Below are positions 29,018 to 37,569 of a stretch of 57,986 nucleotides of DNA, one piece after another (within the stretch, counting starts at the first letter, position 1; the number at the start of each line of letters is the position of its first letter). The stretch is from positions 1 to 57,986 of the forward strand of contig NZ_JACONT010000026.1 in NCBI RefSeq assembly GCF_014358075.1, in the 5' to 3' direction. The position numbers were made by a program, and so were the translations under genes. The stretch comes from Sphingomonas albertensis. GTDB lineage: Bacteria; Pseudomonadota; Alphaproteobacteria; Sphingomonadales; Sphingomonadaceae. Below the pieces are notes generated by a model that saw nothing but the letters and a program-made list of their open reading frames with translations, made no database searches and was not told the origin of the DNA.

Positions 29018-29497
29018 ATGACCGACGCAAAGACCACCGCAAACGAAGCCGCCCACGAGACCGAAAGCCGTCTGCGCGAAGGCCTCGACACCGTCCGCGA
29101 GACCGCATCGAAGGTCTATCACGACGCCGGCGACAAGGCCTCTGAGGTTCTCGAAGTCTCGCGCGAGAAGACCAAGCGCGTCGTCAACAATCTCGAGTCG
29201 AACCCGCTCGGCATCCTCGTCGGCGGCCTCGCCGTCGGCGCGCTCGCCGGCGCGCTGATCCCGCGTTCGGCGCGCGAGAAGGAATTGCTCGCCCCGGTCG
29301 GCAAGCGTCTCAGCGAGACCGTCGCCGACGCCACCGCCGCCGCCAAGGCTGCGGGCCAGTCGGAACTCGGCGAACTCGGCCTCACCAAGGACAATGCGCG
29401 CGGTCAGGCCAAGGGTCTGCTCGAAGGCGTCGTCAAGGCGCTGACCACCGCGGGTACTGCAGGTGCGAAGGCCGTTTCGCAAAAGCCAGCTGTCTAA
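29018..29497 (+). CDS. YqjD-like helical protein with central membrane segment
   Basis: A 159-residue protein, charged and helical over residues 1-60 (EAAHETESRLREGLDTVRETASKVYHDAG and so on, coiled-coil-like). A glycine-rich hydrophobic stretch NPLGILVGGLAVGALAGALIP follows at about 62-82, then an Ala-rich tail. It looks like a duplicate of the 27796 gene family and probably belongs to the same stress group. AAGGA precedes the ATG. A weak EcfG-like site is discussed among rejected items. Confidence 0.72.
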   Translation: MTDAKTTANEAAHETESRLREGLDTVRETASKVYHDAGDKASEVLEVSREKTKRVVNNLESNPLGILVGGLAVGALAGALIPRSAREKELLAPVGKRLSETVADATAAAKAAGQSELGELGLTKDNARGQAKGLLEGVVKALTTAGTAGAKAVSQKPAV

Positions 29498-29576
29498 ATA
29501 GAGACCGCTAAGGGTTCAAAGCGCGGGTCGAACACGCTAGGGCATCTGCAACCTCCCTCCCAAGGACAAGCAGCGC

Positions 29577-29804
29577 ATGAGCAAGCTCCACCTCGTATTC
29601 GGCGGCCGCGTCAGCGACCCGCGCACCCTGGATTTCAACGATCTGAGCAAGATCGAATTCGTCGGCGTTTTCCCCGATTATGCCAGCGCGGAGAAGGCCT
29701 GGCGTGCTGCGGCGCAGCGTACGGTGGACGATGCGGAGATGAAGTTTGTTGTGGTGCATCTGCACCGGATGCTCGAGCCTAACCTGGGCGCGACTGCAGC
29801 CTGA
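29577..29804 (+). CDS. DUF4170 small conserved protein
   Basis: A 75-residue protein of the DUF4170 type: KLHLVFGGRVSDPRTLDF, then VGVFPDYASAEKAWRAAAQRTVDDAEMKFVVVHLHRML. Short, cytoplasmic and highly conserved in alphaproteobacteria; function unknown. AAGGA lies eleven bases before the ATG. It stands alone between the stress proteins and a 560-base repeat block. Confidence 0.85.
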   Translation: MSKLHLVFGGRVSDPRTLDFNDLSKIEFVGVFPDYASAEKAWRAAAQRTVDDAEMKFVVVHLHRMLEPNLGATAA

Positions 29805-29818
29805 ACCACCCCCTGAGC

Positions 29819-29913
29819 CGTCATTCCCGCGTAGGCGGGGACCCATATTGGCTAACGTCGCGAACTGATCGCAGCAATATAGGCTATGGATCCCCGCCGG
29901 CGCGGGGATGACG
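29819..29913. repeat. Palindromic repeat (REP-like)
   Basis: CGTCATTCCCGCGTAGGCGG and CCGCCGGCGCGGGGATGACG arms, with an inner CCATATTGGCTA...TAGGCTATGG pair. First of three repeats in 29805-30371, a gene-free block between two converging genes. Confidence 0.78.
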
Positions 29914-29996
29914 ATGTTGAACGACAGCACATCTGCCGTCGTCGACCTAAGCTTGTGCTCAAAAACTAACGAAATTGGCACAGCGCAAAACAACTT

Positions 29997-30088
29997 GCCC
30001 TCACCCTTCCCACGGCAAAGCAGCCGCGGGCCCCTTCCCTCTCCCAACGGGAGAGGGAGAGACGCCAAAGGCGGCGACGGGTGAGGGC
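29997..30088. repeat. Family E-like repeat block
   Basis: GCCCTCACCC...GGGTGAGGGC outer arms with an inner CCCTCTCCCAACGGGAGAGGG hairpin at about 30037-30057. It resembles the 22028 element but with one arm changed. Confidence 0.7.
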
Positions 30089-30226
30089 ACGCCCAGCAGT
30101 GCTCCCGGCACCCGTTGCGCTGGCTTGTTAACCGACGCATTCCGCTCACGCGCTGCCCCCCGCAGATAGGTAGAGAAGATATACGCCGGTACAGCCGACG
30201 AAGGCGCACAAGCGCACCCTTCCCCC

Positions 30227-30363
30227 CCGTTCGTGCTGAGTAGAGACCGAGTAGGCGCGAAGAGCCGTATCGAGGGGCTCGTATCGAAGCACCGGTTCCA
30301 CGCGCCAACCCATCCTTCGATACGCCGCTTCGACAAGCTCAGCAGCTACTCAGGACGAACGGT
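30227..30363. repeat. Family G inverted repeat
   Basis: Left arm CCCGTTCGTGCTGAGTAG...GTATCGAGG (30227-30275); right arm CCTTCGATACGCC...CAGGACGAACGGT (30313-30363), inverted. A second copy in the opposite arrangement lies at 54791-54918. Confidence 0.8.
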
Positions 30364-30371
30364 ATGGGGGC

Positions 30372-31022
30372 TCAAGCAGCCCGGTAATGCCAAAGCAACA
30401 ACGGCCGAGCCAGCACCAGCCCCGCCAAGAACCCACCGATATGCGCCCCGATCGCAATGGGCCCGCTAGCCCCTACCGAAGCGCCAAACCCGGCCAGCCC
30501 CATCAGCAACTGGATCCCGATCCACGCCGCGGCAAGCCACACCAAATGCACGACCCCAGCCGGCACCGGCCCGATCGCCTGCGCCCGCCGCTCGCCATAC
30601 AGCAGCGCATAAGCCCCCACGACCGCCGAAATCGCGCCCGAAGCACCAATCATCGGCGCGGTGGAGTCAGGCCCGAACACCCAATGCCCCGCCGCCGCCG
30701 CATACGCGCCCAGCACGTACAGCACGACCAGACCGACCGTCCCCAGCGCCTTCTCGACGAACTGCCCGCAATACACCAGCATCACGAGGTTCAGCGCGAT
30801 GTGCGCCCAGCCGCCATGGATCAACGTAGCCGTCAGCGGCGTCGCCCAGGACGGCACGACGAACATATGCTCGCTCGGAATACCGAGATCGGTCATCCGC
30901 AACGGGATGAACCCGGCGTTCACCGCCCAGTAGCCAAGCGACCCGCTCAGCACCAGAAATCCCGAGACGATGACCGTCACGATCGTGATGATCGCCGTCG
31001 CCCGCGTCTCGAAGAGTTGCAT
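30372..31022 (-). CDS. rhomboid family intramembrane serine protease
   Basis: A 216-residue membrane protein with about six helices. The nucleophile is Ser 128 in GASGAIS and the general base His 194 in GAHIGGFLAG; the oxyanion-side HGGWAHIALN motif is at 69-79. Rhomboids cleave membrane proteins within or near transmembrane segments; substrates are unknown here. It starts 5 bases after greA stops, so it is the last gene of the carA-carB-greA unit, although its own ribosome site is poor. Confidence 0.9.
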   Translation of the reverse strand: MQLFETRATAIITIVTVIVSGFLVLSGSLGYWAVNAGFIPLRMTDLGIPSEHMFVVPSWATPLTATLIHGGWAHIALNLVMLVYCGQFVEKALGTVGLVVLYVLGAYAAAAGHWVFGPDSTAPMIGASGAISAVVGAYALLYGERRAQAIGPVPAGVVHLVWLAAAWIGIQLLMGLAGFGASVGASGPIAIGAHIGGFLAGLVLARPLLLWHYRAA

Positions 31023-31027
31023 AGGGC

Positions 31028-31504
31028 TCAGATGAACTCGATCTTGGAGACGACGTAATAACGCTCGCCGGCCGGCACCGTGACCTCGACCTCTTCGTCG
31101 AGCTTCCGCCCGATCAGCCCGCGACCCAGCGGCGAATTGTACGAGATGCGGCCCGTCTTGGCGTTAGCCTCGGTCTGGCCGACGATCTGATACTTCACCG
31201 GCTTGTCGTTCTCGTCAAGCAGCGTCACCGTCGCGCCGAACACGACCTTGTCGCCCGACAGGTCCTTCGGATCTATGATCTGCGCGCGGCTCAGCTTATC
31301 CTCGATGTCGGAGATCGATGCCTCGACCTGACCCTGACGCTCCTTCGCAGCATGATATTCCGCGTTCTCGCTCAGATCGCCGTGCGCGCGCGCCTCTTCG
31401 ATCGCGTCGACGATCGTCGGACGTTCGGCCTTCAGGCGCTTGAGATCCGCGCTAAGCGTCTCATAGCCTTCCTGCAGCATCGGCATCTTTTCGACGGTCG
31501 CCAT
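31028..31504 (-). CDS. greA: transcription elongation factor GreA
   Basis: A 158-residue GreA, the same length as in E. coli. The N-terminal coiled coil has the acidic tip [20 protein letters not shown], which reaches into RNA polymerase to trigger cleavage of backtracked RNA. The C-terminal FKBP-like part has [28 protein letters not shown]. Of two adjacent ATGs (31507 and 31504) the second is chosen for better spacing from GGGGA. It follows carB by 75 bases, a linkage seen in other sphingomonads. Confidence 0.95.
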   Translation of the reverse strand: MATVEKMPMLQEGYETLSADLKRLKAERPTIVDAIEEARAHGDLSENAEYHAAKERQGQVEASISDIEDKLSRAQIIDPKDLSGDKVVFGATVTLLDENDKPVKYQIVGQTEANAKTGRISYNSPLGRGLIGRKLDEEVEVTVPAGERYYVVSKIEFI

Positions 31505-31579
31505 CATCTCGTCCCCAAATTCATTTCCCCGCGCGGGGCGCCATAACGGCCCCGCCCACACATCACGCTTATGTCGGGA

Positions 31580-34500
31580 TCAGTTGTGCGACTGCGAATA
31601 ATAGGATTGCAGGGGCCGTACTTCAAGGCTGTGCGTCGAAAGCTTGGCAATCGCCTTCGCCGCCTCGAGCGAAGCGGGCGCGGTCGTGAAGTACGGAATG
31701 CGCTGCCCCAGCGCGGAAGCACGGATCGGCTGCGAGTCCTTCAGGCTCTGCCACCCCTCGGTGGTGTTGAAGATCAGCGCGATATCGCCGTCCTTGATCC
31801 GGTCGACGATATGCGGCCGCCCCTGCGCGACCTTGTTGACCTTCTCGACCGGCAACCCAGCGCGCGCCAGATGATCCGCCGTCCCACCGGTCGCGACGAT
31901 CGAGAAGCCGGTATCGACCAGCGCCTTCACCGCCTCGACGATCATCGCCTTGTCGCCGTCCTTCACACTGACGAACACATTGCCCTTGGTCGGCAGGATC
32001 GTCCCCGCGCCAAGCTGCGCCTTGGCAAAGGCGATCGTGAAATCGGGATCGATTCCCATGACTTCGCCGGTCGACTTCATTTCCGGCGACAGCACCGGAT
32101 CGACGCCAGGGAACTTGTTGAAGGGGAACACCGCCTCCTTCACCGCATAATAGTCGATATGCCGGTCGATCTTCGGAAGGTTGACCAGCTTCTCGCCCGC
32201 CATGACGCGTGCGGCGATCTTGGCGATCGGCGCACCGATCGCCTTGGCGACGAACGGCACGGTACGCGACGCGCGCGGATTGACCTCGATAAGGTAGACC
32301 AGGCCATCCTTCACCGCGAACTGGATGTTCATCAGCCCGACCACCGACAAGGCATGCGCGAGCGCCACCGTCTGCCGCTCGATCTCGGCGATGATCTCCG
32401 CCGACAACGAATATGGCGGGATCGAGCACGCCGAGTCGCCCGAATGGACGCCCGCTTCCTCGATATGCTGCAACACGCCCGCGACCACCACGTCGGTGCC
32501 GTCGCAGATCGCATCGACATCGACCTCGATCGCATCGCGCAGATACTGGTCGATCAGCACCGGTGAGTCGCCCGACACCTGCACCGCGGTCGCGATGTAA
32601 TGCTCGAGCTGCCCGATTGTATCGACGATCTCCATCGCCCGGCCACCGAGCACATAGGAAGGCCGCATCAGCACCGGATAGCCGATCCGCTCCGCCGCGG
32701 CGACCGCCTCGTCCCGGCTCCGCGCCAGGCCATTGGCCGGTTGCAACAGCCCGAGCTTGGTGATCAGCGCCGCGAACCGCTCGCGGTCCTCCGCCAGATC
32801 GATCGCGTCGGGCGTCGTCCCCAGGATCGGAATGCCCGCAGCCTCGAGCGCGCGCGCGAGGTTCAGCGGCGTCTGCCCGCCGAACTGCACGATCACGCCC
32901 ACAAGCGTGCCGTTCTGCTGCTCGACATGCAGGATCTCCAGCACGTCCTCGGCGGTCAGCGGCTCGAAATACAGCCGGTCGCTAGTGTCGTAATCGGTCG
33001 ACACCGTCTCCGGGTTGCAATTGACCATGATCGTCTCATAGCCCGCATCCGCCAGCGCGAAGCACGCATGGCAGCAGCAATAATCGAACTCGATCCCCTG
33101 CCCGATCCGGTTCGGCCCGCCGCCCAGGATCACGATCTTCTTGCGATCGGTCGGCTCGGACTCGTTCTCGGGCTCGCCAAAGCTCGGCGCCTCGTAGGTC
33201 GAATACATATACGGCGTCTTCGCATCAAATTCGGCCGCGCACGTATCGATCCGCTTGAACACCGGCCGCACGCCGAGCTTCAGGCGATGCTGGCGCACCT
33301 CCTCCTCGGTCACGCCACCGGTCATCGCCTTGACGACCTCGTGAATCAGCCCCGAGCCACGCGCGATCCCGCGGTTCATGTCGCGCAGATTGGCGGATTG
33401 CAGCGCCAGCCATGCGAGCCGCTTGTCGCTGAACCCCATGCTCTTCAGGCGGCGCATACCGGGCGCGTCGATCGGCAAGCCGTCCTTCATCACCTCGGCC
33501 TCGGCTGCGATGATCTCGGCGATCCGCTCCAGGAACCACGGATCATACTTGGCGATCGCATGCACCTCGGCAACCGTGAAACCCTCGCGCAACGCTTGAG
33601 CCGCGACCAGCAACCGGTCCGGCGTCGCGACGGCCAGCGCCGCCTCGATCTCCGCACGCGGCGCGCCGACCAGATGATCGACCTGGTTGAACCCCGACAG
33701 GCCCGTCTCGAGCCCACGCAACGCCTTCTGCATCGATTCGTGGATGTTGCGACCGATCGCCATCACCTCGCCGACCGACTTCATCGCGGTGCCGAGCGTG
33801 TTCGACGCGCCCTTGAACTTCTCGAACGCAAACCGCGGAATCTTCGTGACAACGTAATCGATCGTCGGCTCGAATGCGGCGGGCGTTGCCCCCGTAATGT
33901 CGTTCTCGATCTCGTCGAGCGTGTAGCCGACCGCCAGCTTCGCCGCGACCTTCGCAATCGGGAAGCCGGTCGCCTTCGACGCCAGCGCGGACGAGCGCGA
34001 AACACGCGGGTTCATCTCGATGACGACCAGCCGGCCGTCCTTCGGATTCACTGCGAACTGGACGTTCGAACCGCCTGTTTCAACACCGATTTCACGCAAC
34101 ACCGCGATCGATGCGTTGCGCATGATCTGGTATTCCTTGTCGGTCAGCGTCAGCGCCGGCGCGACCGTGATCGAGTCCCCGGTGTGGACGCCCATCGGAT
34201 CGACGTTCTCGATCGAGCAGATGATGATCGCGTTGTCGTTGCGATCGCGCACCACCTCCATCTCGTATTCTTTCCAGCCGAGCAGCGATTCCTCGATCAG
34301 CACCTCGGTGGTCGGCGACAGATCGAGCCCGTTGCGGACGATCGCGATGAACTCCTCGCGATTATACGCGATGCCGCCGCCCGAGCCGCCCATCGTGAAG
34401 CTCGGCCGGATGATCGACGGAAGCCCCGTCTTCTCAAGCCCTTCGAGCGCTTCTTCAACAGTATGTGCGATCGCCGAGCGCGCGCTTTCCAGCCCGATCC

Positions 34501-34912
34501 GGTCCATCGCATCGCGGAACTTCAGCCGGTCCTCCGCCATGTCGATCGCATCGGCATCCGCCCCGATCATCGTCACGCCGAACTTCTCGAGCGTACCGTC
34601 ATGGAACAGCGCGAGCGCGGTATTCAGCGCGGTCTGCCCACCCATCGTCGGCAGGATCGCGTCCGGGCGTTCCTTCTCGATGATCTTGGCGACGATCGCG
34701 GGCGTGATCGGCTCGACATAGGTCGCGTCGGCCAGCTCGGGATCGGTCATGATCGTGGCGGGGTTCGAATTGACGAGGACGATACGATAGCCCTCCTCCT
34801 TCAACGCCTTGATCGCCTGCGTGCCCGAATAATCGAACTCGCACGCCTGGCCGATGACGATAGGTCCTGCGCCGATGACGAGGATCGAGGTGATGTCGGT
34901 GCGTTTTGGCAT
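31580..34912 (-). CDS. carB: carbamoyl-phosphate synthase large subunit
   Basis: A 1110-residue CarB that makes carbamoyl phosphate for arginine and pyrimidine synthesis using ammonia passed from CarA. Two homologous ATP-grasp halves are clear: residues 1-400 ([28 protein letters not shown]) and about 560-950 ([47 protein letters not shown]). The C-terminal allosteric MGS-like domain ([13 protein letters not shown]) follows. The ATG at 34912 overlaps the stop of the small upstream gene by 1 base. Confidence 0.97.
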   Translation of the reverse strand: MPKRTDITSILVIGAGPIVIGQACEFDYSGTQAIKALKEEGYRIVLVNSNPATIMTDPELADATYVEPITPAIVAKIIEKERPDAILPTMGGQTALNTALALFHDGTLEKFGVTMIGADADAIDMAEDRLKFRDAMDRIGLESARSAIAHTVEEALEGLEKTGLPSIIRPSFTMGGSGGGIAYNREEFIAIVRNGLDLSPTTEVLIEESLLGWKEYEMEVVRDRNDNAIIICSIENVDPMGVHTGDSITVAPALTLTDKEYQIMRNASIAVLREIGVETGGSNVQFAVNPKDGRLVVIEMNPRVSRSSALASKATGFPIAKVAAKLAVGYTLDEIENDITGATPAAFEPTIDYVVTKIPRFAFEKFKGASNTLGTAMKSVGEVMAIGRNIHESMQKALRGLETGLSGFNQVDHLVGAPRAEIEAALAVATPDRLLVAAQALREGFTVAEVHAIAKYDPWFLERIAEIIAAEAEVMKDGLPIDAPGMRRLKSMGFSDKRLAWLALQSANLRDMNRGIARGSGLIHEVVKAMTGGVTEEEVRQHRLKLGVRPVFKRIDTCAAEFDAKTPYMYSTYEAPSFGEPENESEPTDRKKIVILGGGPNRIGQGIEFDYCCCHACFALADAGYETIMVNCNPETVSTDYDTSDRLYFEPLTAEDVLEILHVEQQNGTLVGVIVQFGGQTPLNLARALEAAGIPILGTTPDAIDLAEDRERFAALITKLGLLQPANGLARSRDEAVAAAERIGYPVLMRPSYVLGGRAMEIVDTIGQLEHYIATAVQVSGDSPVLIDQYLRDAIEVDVDAICDGTDVVVAGVLQHIEEAGVHSGDSACSIPPYSLSAEIIAEIERQTVALAHALSVVGLMNIQFAVKDGLVYLIEVNPRASRTVPFVAKAIGAPIAKIAARVMAGEKLVNLPKIDRHIDYYAVKEAVFPFNKFPGVDPVLSPEMKSTGEVMGIDPDFTIAFAKAQLGAGTILPTKGNVFVSVKDGDKAMIVEAVKALVDTGFSIVATGGTADHLARAGLPVEKVNKVAQGRPHIVDRIKDGDIALIFNTTEGWQSLKDSQPIRASALGQRIPYFTTAPASLEAAKAIAKLSTHSLEVRPLQSYYSQSHN

Positions 34913-35136
34913 TAGAAGTGACGCTCCGCGACTAATTTAATAAAATCAAACGCTTCTTTGGTTAAGCGAATGGACTGGGATTGCTTATCGCCGATCTCGC
35001 GATCGGCAGATCCATACGTGTCGATCTGGACGAACTTCTCTCCGTCCGCATCGCCAGCTCTAACAACAGCTCGAACGTCACTATGCTTCGCCTCGCGAAC
35101 GACAGGTTCGTAAGTGAACTCTCGGATCGTGGCCAT
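34912..35136 (-). CDS. small AT-rich gene between carA and carB
   Basis: A 74-residue protein, [20 protein letters not shown]..., with [31 protein letters not shown] towards the C-terminus. It resembles a widespread family of short hypothetical proteins found in many phyla, sometimes misnamed methionyl-tRNA formyltransferase; I recall the family but no function. Base composition is visibly more AT-rich than carA and carB on either side, especially 34918-35000. It starts 37 bases after the carA stop and overlaps carB by one base (TAATG), so carB translation is coupled to it. Probably an insertion into the carAB operon. Confidence 0.75.
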   Translation of the reverse strand: MATIREFTYEPVVREAKHSDVRAVVRAGDADGEKFVQIDTYGSADREIGDKQSQSIRLTKEAFDFIKLVAERHF

Positions 35137-35173
35137 TTGGAATCTTTCGGTAGAATTTCTGTGCTCGGACCGC

Positions 35174-36493
35174 TTAAGTTAACGACCCTACAAAGCGCTT
35201 GAACAGATATAGGCTGTCCTGCGGTCCTGGGCTCGCTTCCGGATGATATTGCACGCTGAATGCGTTCCGGTCGGTCAGTTCCAGCCCCGCGTTCGACCCG
35301 TCGAACAGCGACACATGCGTCTCGCGAACGTTCGCCGGCAGGCTGTCGCGCTCGACTGCGAAGCCGTGGTTCATGCTGGTGATCTCGACCGCACCGTCGG
35401 ACAGGCGCTTGACCGGGTGGTTGGCGCCGCGGTGGCCCTGGAACATCTTGGTCGTGGTCGCGCCGACCGCGAGGCCGAGCAGCTGGTGGCCGAGGCAGAT
35501 GCCGAACAGCGGCTTGCCCGTCTCCAGCAGCTGGCGGATCACCGGCACCGCGTATTCGGCGGTCGCGGCGGGATCGCCGGGGCCGTTCGACAGGAAGATG
35601 CCGTCGGGGGCGAGCGCCATCACGTCGTCGAAGCTGGCGGTGGCGGAGACGACGGAGACCTTCGCGCCCGCCTCGACGAGGTTGCGGAAGATGTTGCGCT
35701 TCGAACCGTAATCGATCGCGACGACGTGGGGCTTCTCGCCTCCCCTCCCGCTTGCGGGAGGGGATTGAGGGGTGGGCTCGCGCTCACCTGCCGGGGGGAC
35801 GGTCGAGGAGTGCTCAACCGCACCGTCGTCTGTCGAGGAGGCCGGGAGCCCACCCCCGGCCCCTCCCGCTTGCGGGAGGGGGGAAGAAGAATAGCCGAAG
35901 CCCAGCTTCCATGTCCCGCCGGGCGCATCCTCACCCCAGCCATAATGCATCTCGGTCGACACATCCTTGGCGAGGTCCATCCCCTCCAGCCCCGGCCATG
36001 CGCGCGCCATCGCCAGCAACGCCGCCACATCGAACTCGCCACTCGCCGAATGCGCGATCACCCCACTGGGCGCCCCCGCCACCCGGATCCGCCGCGTCAG
36101 CGCACGCGTATCGACGCCCGACAGGCCGATCCGCGCATGCCGCTTCATCCAGCCATCGAGTCCCTCGACGGCACGGAAGCTCGACGGTTCGGTCACGTCC
36201 TCGCGGACGATGATGCCGAGCGCGTGCGGATCGTCCGCCTCGATATCGTCGGGGTTCGCGCCGACGTTGCCGATATGCGGAAACGTGAAGCAGATCATCT
36301 GTCCGGCGAAGGACGGGTCGGTCAGCACCTCCTGATAGCCGGTCATCGCGGTGTGGAAGCACACTTCGCCGACCGCACTGCCCTCCGCGCCGAACCCGCG
36401 ACCCCAGATCACGTCGCCATTGGCGAGGACGAGGACGCCGGTGGCGCCGGCTGGCTTTGCCACAGGCACGGGTGTTGGCAGGGCGTCGGCCAT
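35174..36493 (-). CDS. carA: carbamoyl-phosphate synthase small subunit with repeat-derived insert
   Basis: A 439-residue CarA, the glutamine amidotransferase partner of CarB. The N-terminal domain (GVLVLANGDVIWG...SGVDTRALTRRIR) and the class I amidotransferase domain (GDPAATAEY, nucleophile Cys 333 in GICLGHQLLG, YHPEASPGP) are complete. Between them, residues 202-253 are a Pro/Gly/Ser-rich stretch encoded by an in-frame copy of repeat family D. Normal CarA proteins are about 380-400 residues and lack it. All catalytic parts are intact and the frame is kept, so the protein is probably functional. The start is taken at ATG 36493; a GTG at 36505 is also possible. Confidence 0.93.
   Translation of the reverse strand: MADALPTPVPVAKPAGATGVLVLANGDVIWGRGFGAEGSAVGEVCFHTAMTGYQEVLTDPSFAGQMICFTFPHIGNVGANPDDIEADDPHALGIIVREDVTEPSSFRAVEGLDGWMKRHARIGLSGVDTRALTRRIRVAGAPSGVIAHSASGEFDVAALLAMARAWPGLEGMDLAKDVSTEMHYGWGEDAPGGTWKLGFGYSSSPLPQAGGAGGGLPASSTDDGAVEHSSTVPPAGEREPTPQSPPASGRGGEKPHVVAIDYGSKRNIFRNLVEAGAKVSVVSATASFDDVMALAPDGIFLSNGPGDPAATAEYAVPVIRQLLETGKPLFGICLGHQLLGLAVGATTTKMFQGHRGANHPVKRLSDGAVEITSMNHGFAVERDSLPANVRETHVSLFDGSNAGLELTDRNAFSVQYHPEASPGPQDSLYLFKRFVGSLT
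35739..35884. repeat. Family D repeat element inside carA
   Basis: Left arm 35739-35784 and inverted right arm 35841-35884 each contain the core CCCCTCCCGCTTGCGGGAGGGG (or close) and the flank GGGTGGGCTC; 56 bases lie between. The arms match those bordering the DUF559 gene at 37111 and 37501, and the truncated copy at the window end. Confidence 0.88.
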
Positions 36494-36633
36494 CAGGCTG
36501 GGCACTCTCTTTAGATTGTCGATGTCGCTAAGTGGTGTCCGCTAAGGCCGCCGCGCCGCAGCGTCAATCTGTTAAACATTCGGCGGACGCGCTATCCCAT
36601 CGGGCTATCCCGAACCGCCTGAAAGACCAGTAC

Positions 36634-37086
36634 ATGATTCGCGACGACATCAAGGCTGCGCAGCTGACCGCCATGAAGGCCGGCGACAAGCAGAGCCGCA
36701 ACGCTATCTCGTTGATCCAGGCCGCGATCAAGAACCGCGACATTGAGGCGCGGACCGGAAAGGTGCCCGAGAGCGACGACGCGCTGGTGATCGAGGTGCT
36801 GCAGAAGATGGTCAAGCAGCGCCGCGAGTCGATCGAGATGTTCTCGAAGGGCGGCCGCCAGGAACTCGCCGATGCGGAGACCGCGGAGGTGGCGGTGATC
36901 GAACGCTTCCTGCCGCAGCAGATGAGCGAGGCGGAAACGACCGCCGCGATCGAGGCGATCAAGGTAGAGCTCGGCGCGACCGGCATGAAGGACATGGGTC
37001 GCGTGATGGCCGAACTGAAGGCCCGCCACGCAAGCGAGCTGGACATGAGCAAGGCGAGCGGCCTGGTAAAGGCGGCGCTGTCGTAA
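36634..37086 (+). CDS. yqeY: GatB/YqeY-domain protein
   Basis: A 150-residue YqeY-like protein, helical, equivalent to the C-terminal tail of GatB. Typical sequence includes MIRDDIKAAQLTAMKAGDK, SLIQAAIKNRDIEAR, KMVKQRRESIEMF, LPQQMSEAE and MKDMGRVMAELKARH. It may bind tRNA or assist amidotransferase function. Its place before dnaG and rpoD is conserved in alphaproteobacteria. The start at 36634 follows GAAAGA. The stop codon directly abuts the ATG of the DUF559 gene. Confidence 0.9.
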   Translation: MIRDDIKAAQLTAMKAGDKQSRNAISLIQAAIKNRDIEARTGKVPESDDALVIEVLQKMVKQRRESIEMFSKGGRQELADAETAEVAVIERFLPQQMSEAETTAAIEAIKVELGATGMKDMGRVMAELKARHASELDMSKASGLVKAALS

Positions 37087-37569
37087 ATGCATAAAGACGG
37101 CCCCCTTCTTCCTCCCCTCCCGCAAGCGGGAGGGGACCGAGGGGTGGGCCCGCGCCATCGCCTGGACCGACCAACCGAGAGGGCCCGCGACCTCCGCAAC
37201 GAAGCGACGAATGCCGAGCAGATGTTATGGCGTCAGCTGAAAGGCTCCAGGTTGCAGGATCTCAAGTTCAGCCGCCAGATGCCAATCGCCGGGTATTTCG
37301 CCGACTTCGTATGCCGCTCGCACAAGCTGATCGTGGAGCTAGACGGCAGCCAGCATGTCGAAGCCCAACCTCATGACGACGTCCGCACGAAGCAGCTCGA
37401 AGCCACAGGCTACCGCGTCATCCGCTTCTGGAACAACGATCTGACCTCGAACATGCCCGGCGTATTGGAGACCATTCTGAGCGCTGCGATCGCAACCGAG
37501 CGCGTGCCCACCCCCCAACCCCCTCCCGCAAGCGGGCGGGGGAGCTCTGTCGTGGGCGGGGCGAACTAA
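37087..37569 (+). CDS. DUF559 endonuclease-like protein bounded by inverted repeats
   Basis: A 160-residue protein. Residues 30-133 are a DUF559 domain, a Vsr-like fold of the PD-(D/E)XK nuclease superfamily: RARDLRNEATNAEQMLWRQL, ADFVCRSHKLIVELDGSQH and YRVIRFWNNDL. Candidate metal residues are Asp 73, Glu 84 and Asp 86, with His 90. Both ends of the frame (about residues 9-24 and 139-152) are translated from family D palindromes in opposite orientation, so they are probably not functional protein. The start abuts the yqeY stop and the stop overlaps dnaG (TAATG). A GTG within the left repeat could be the true start. Biochemical function of DUF559 is not settled. Confidence 0.78.
   Translation: MHKDGPLLPPLPQAGGDRGVGPRHRLDRPTERARDLRNEATNAEQMLWRQLKGSRLQDLKFSRQMPIAGYFADFVCRSHKLIVELDGSQHVEAQPHDDVRTKQLEATGYRVIRFWNNDLTSNMPGVLETILSAAIATERVPTPQPPPASGRGSSVVGGAN
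37111..37156. repeat. Family D arm, left of the DUF559 gene
   Basis: Core CCCTCCCGCAAGCGGGAGGG followed by GACCGAGGGGTGGGCCCGCG. It is the inverted match of 37501-37542. Confidence 0.88.
37501..37542. repeat. Family D arm, right of the DUF559 gene
   Basis: CGCGTGCCCACCCCCCAACC followed by the core CCTCCCGCAAGCGGGCGGGG. Read on the other strand it aligns with 37111-37156 over about 43 bases. Confidence 0.88.

Noticed and set aside
29819..30363. CRISPR array
   Set aside because: Repeats are inverted palindromes of different families with irregular spacing, and no cas genes are present.
35739..35884. Frameshift or pseudogene in carA
   Set aside because: The insert keeps the frame, contains no stop, and both flanking domains retain their key residues.
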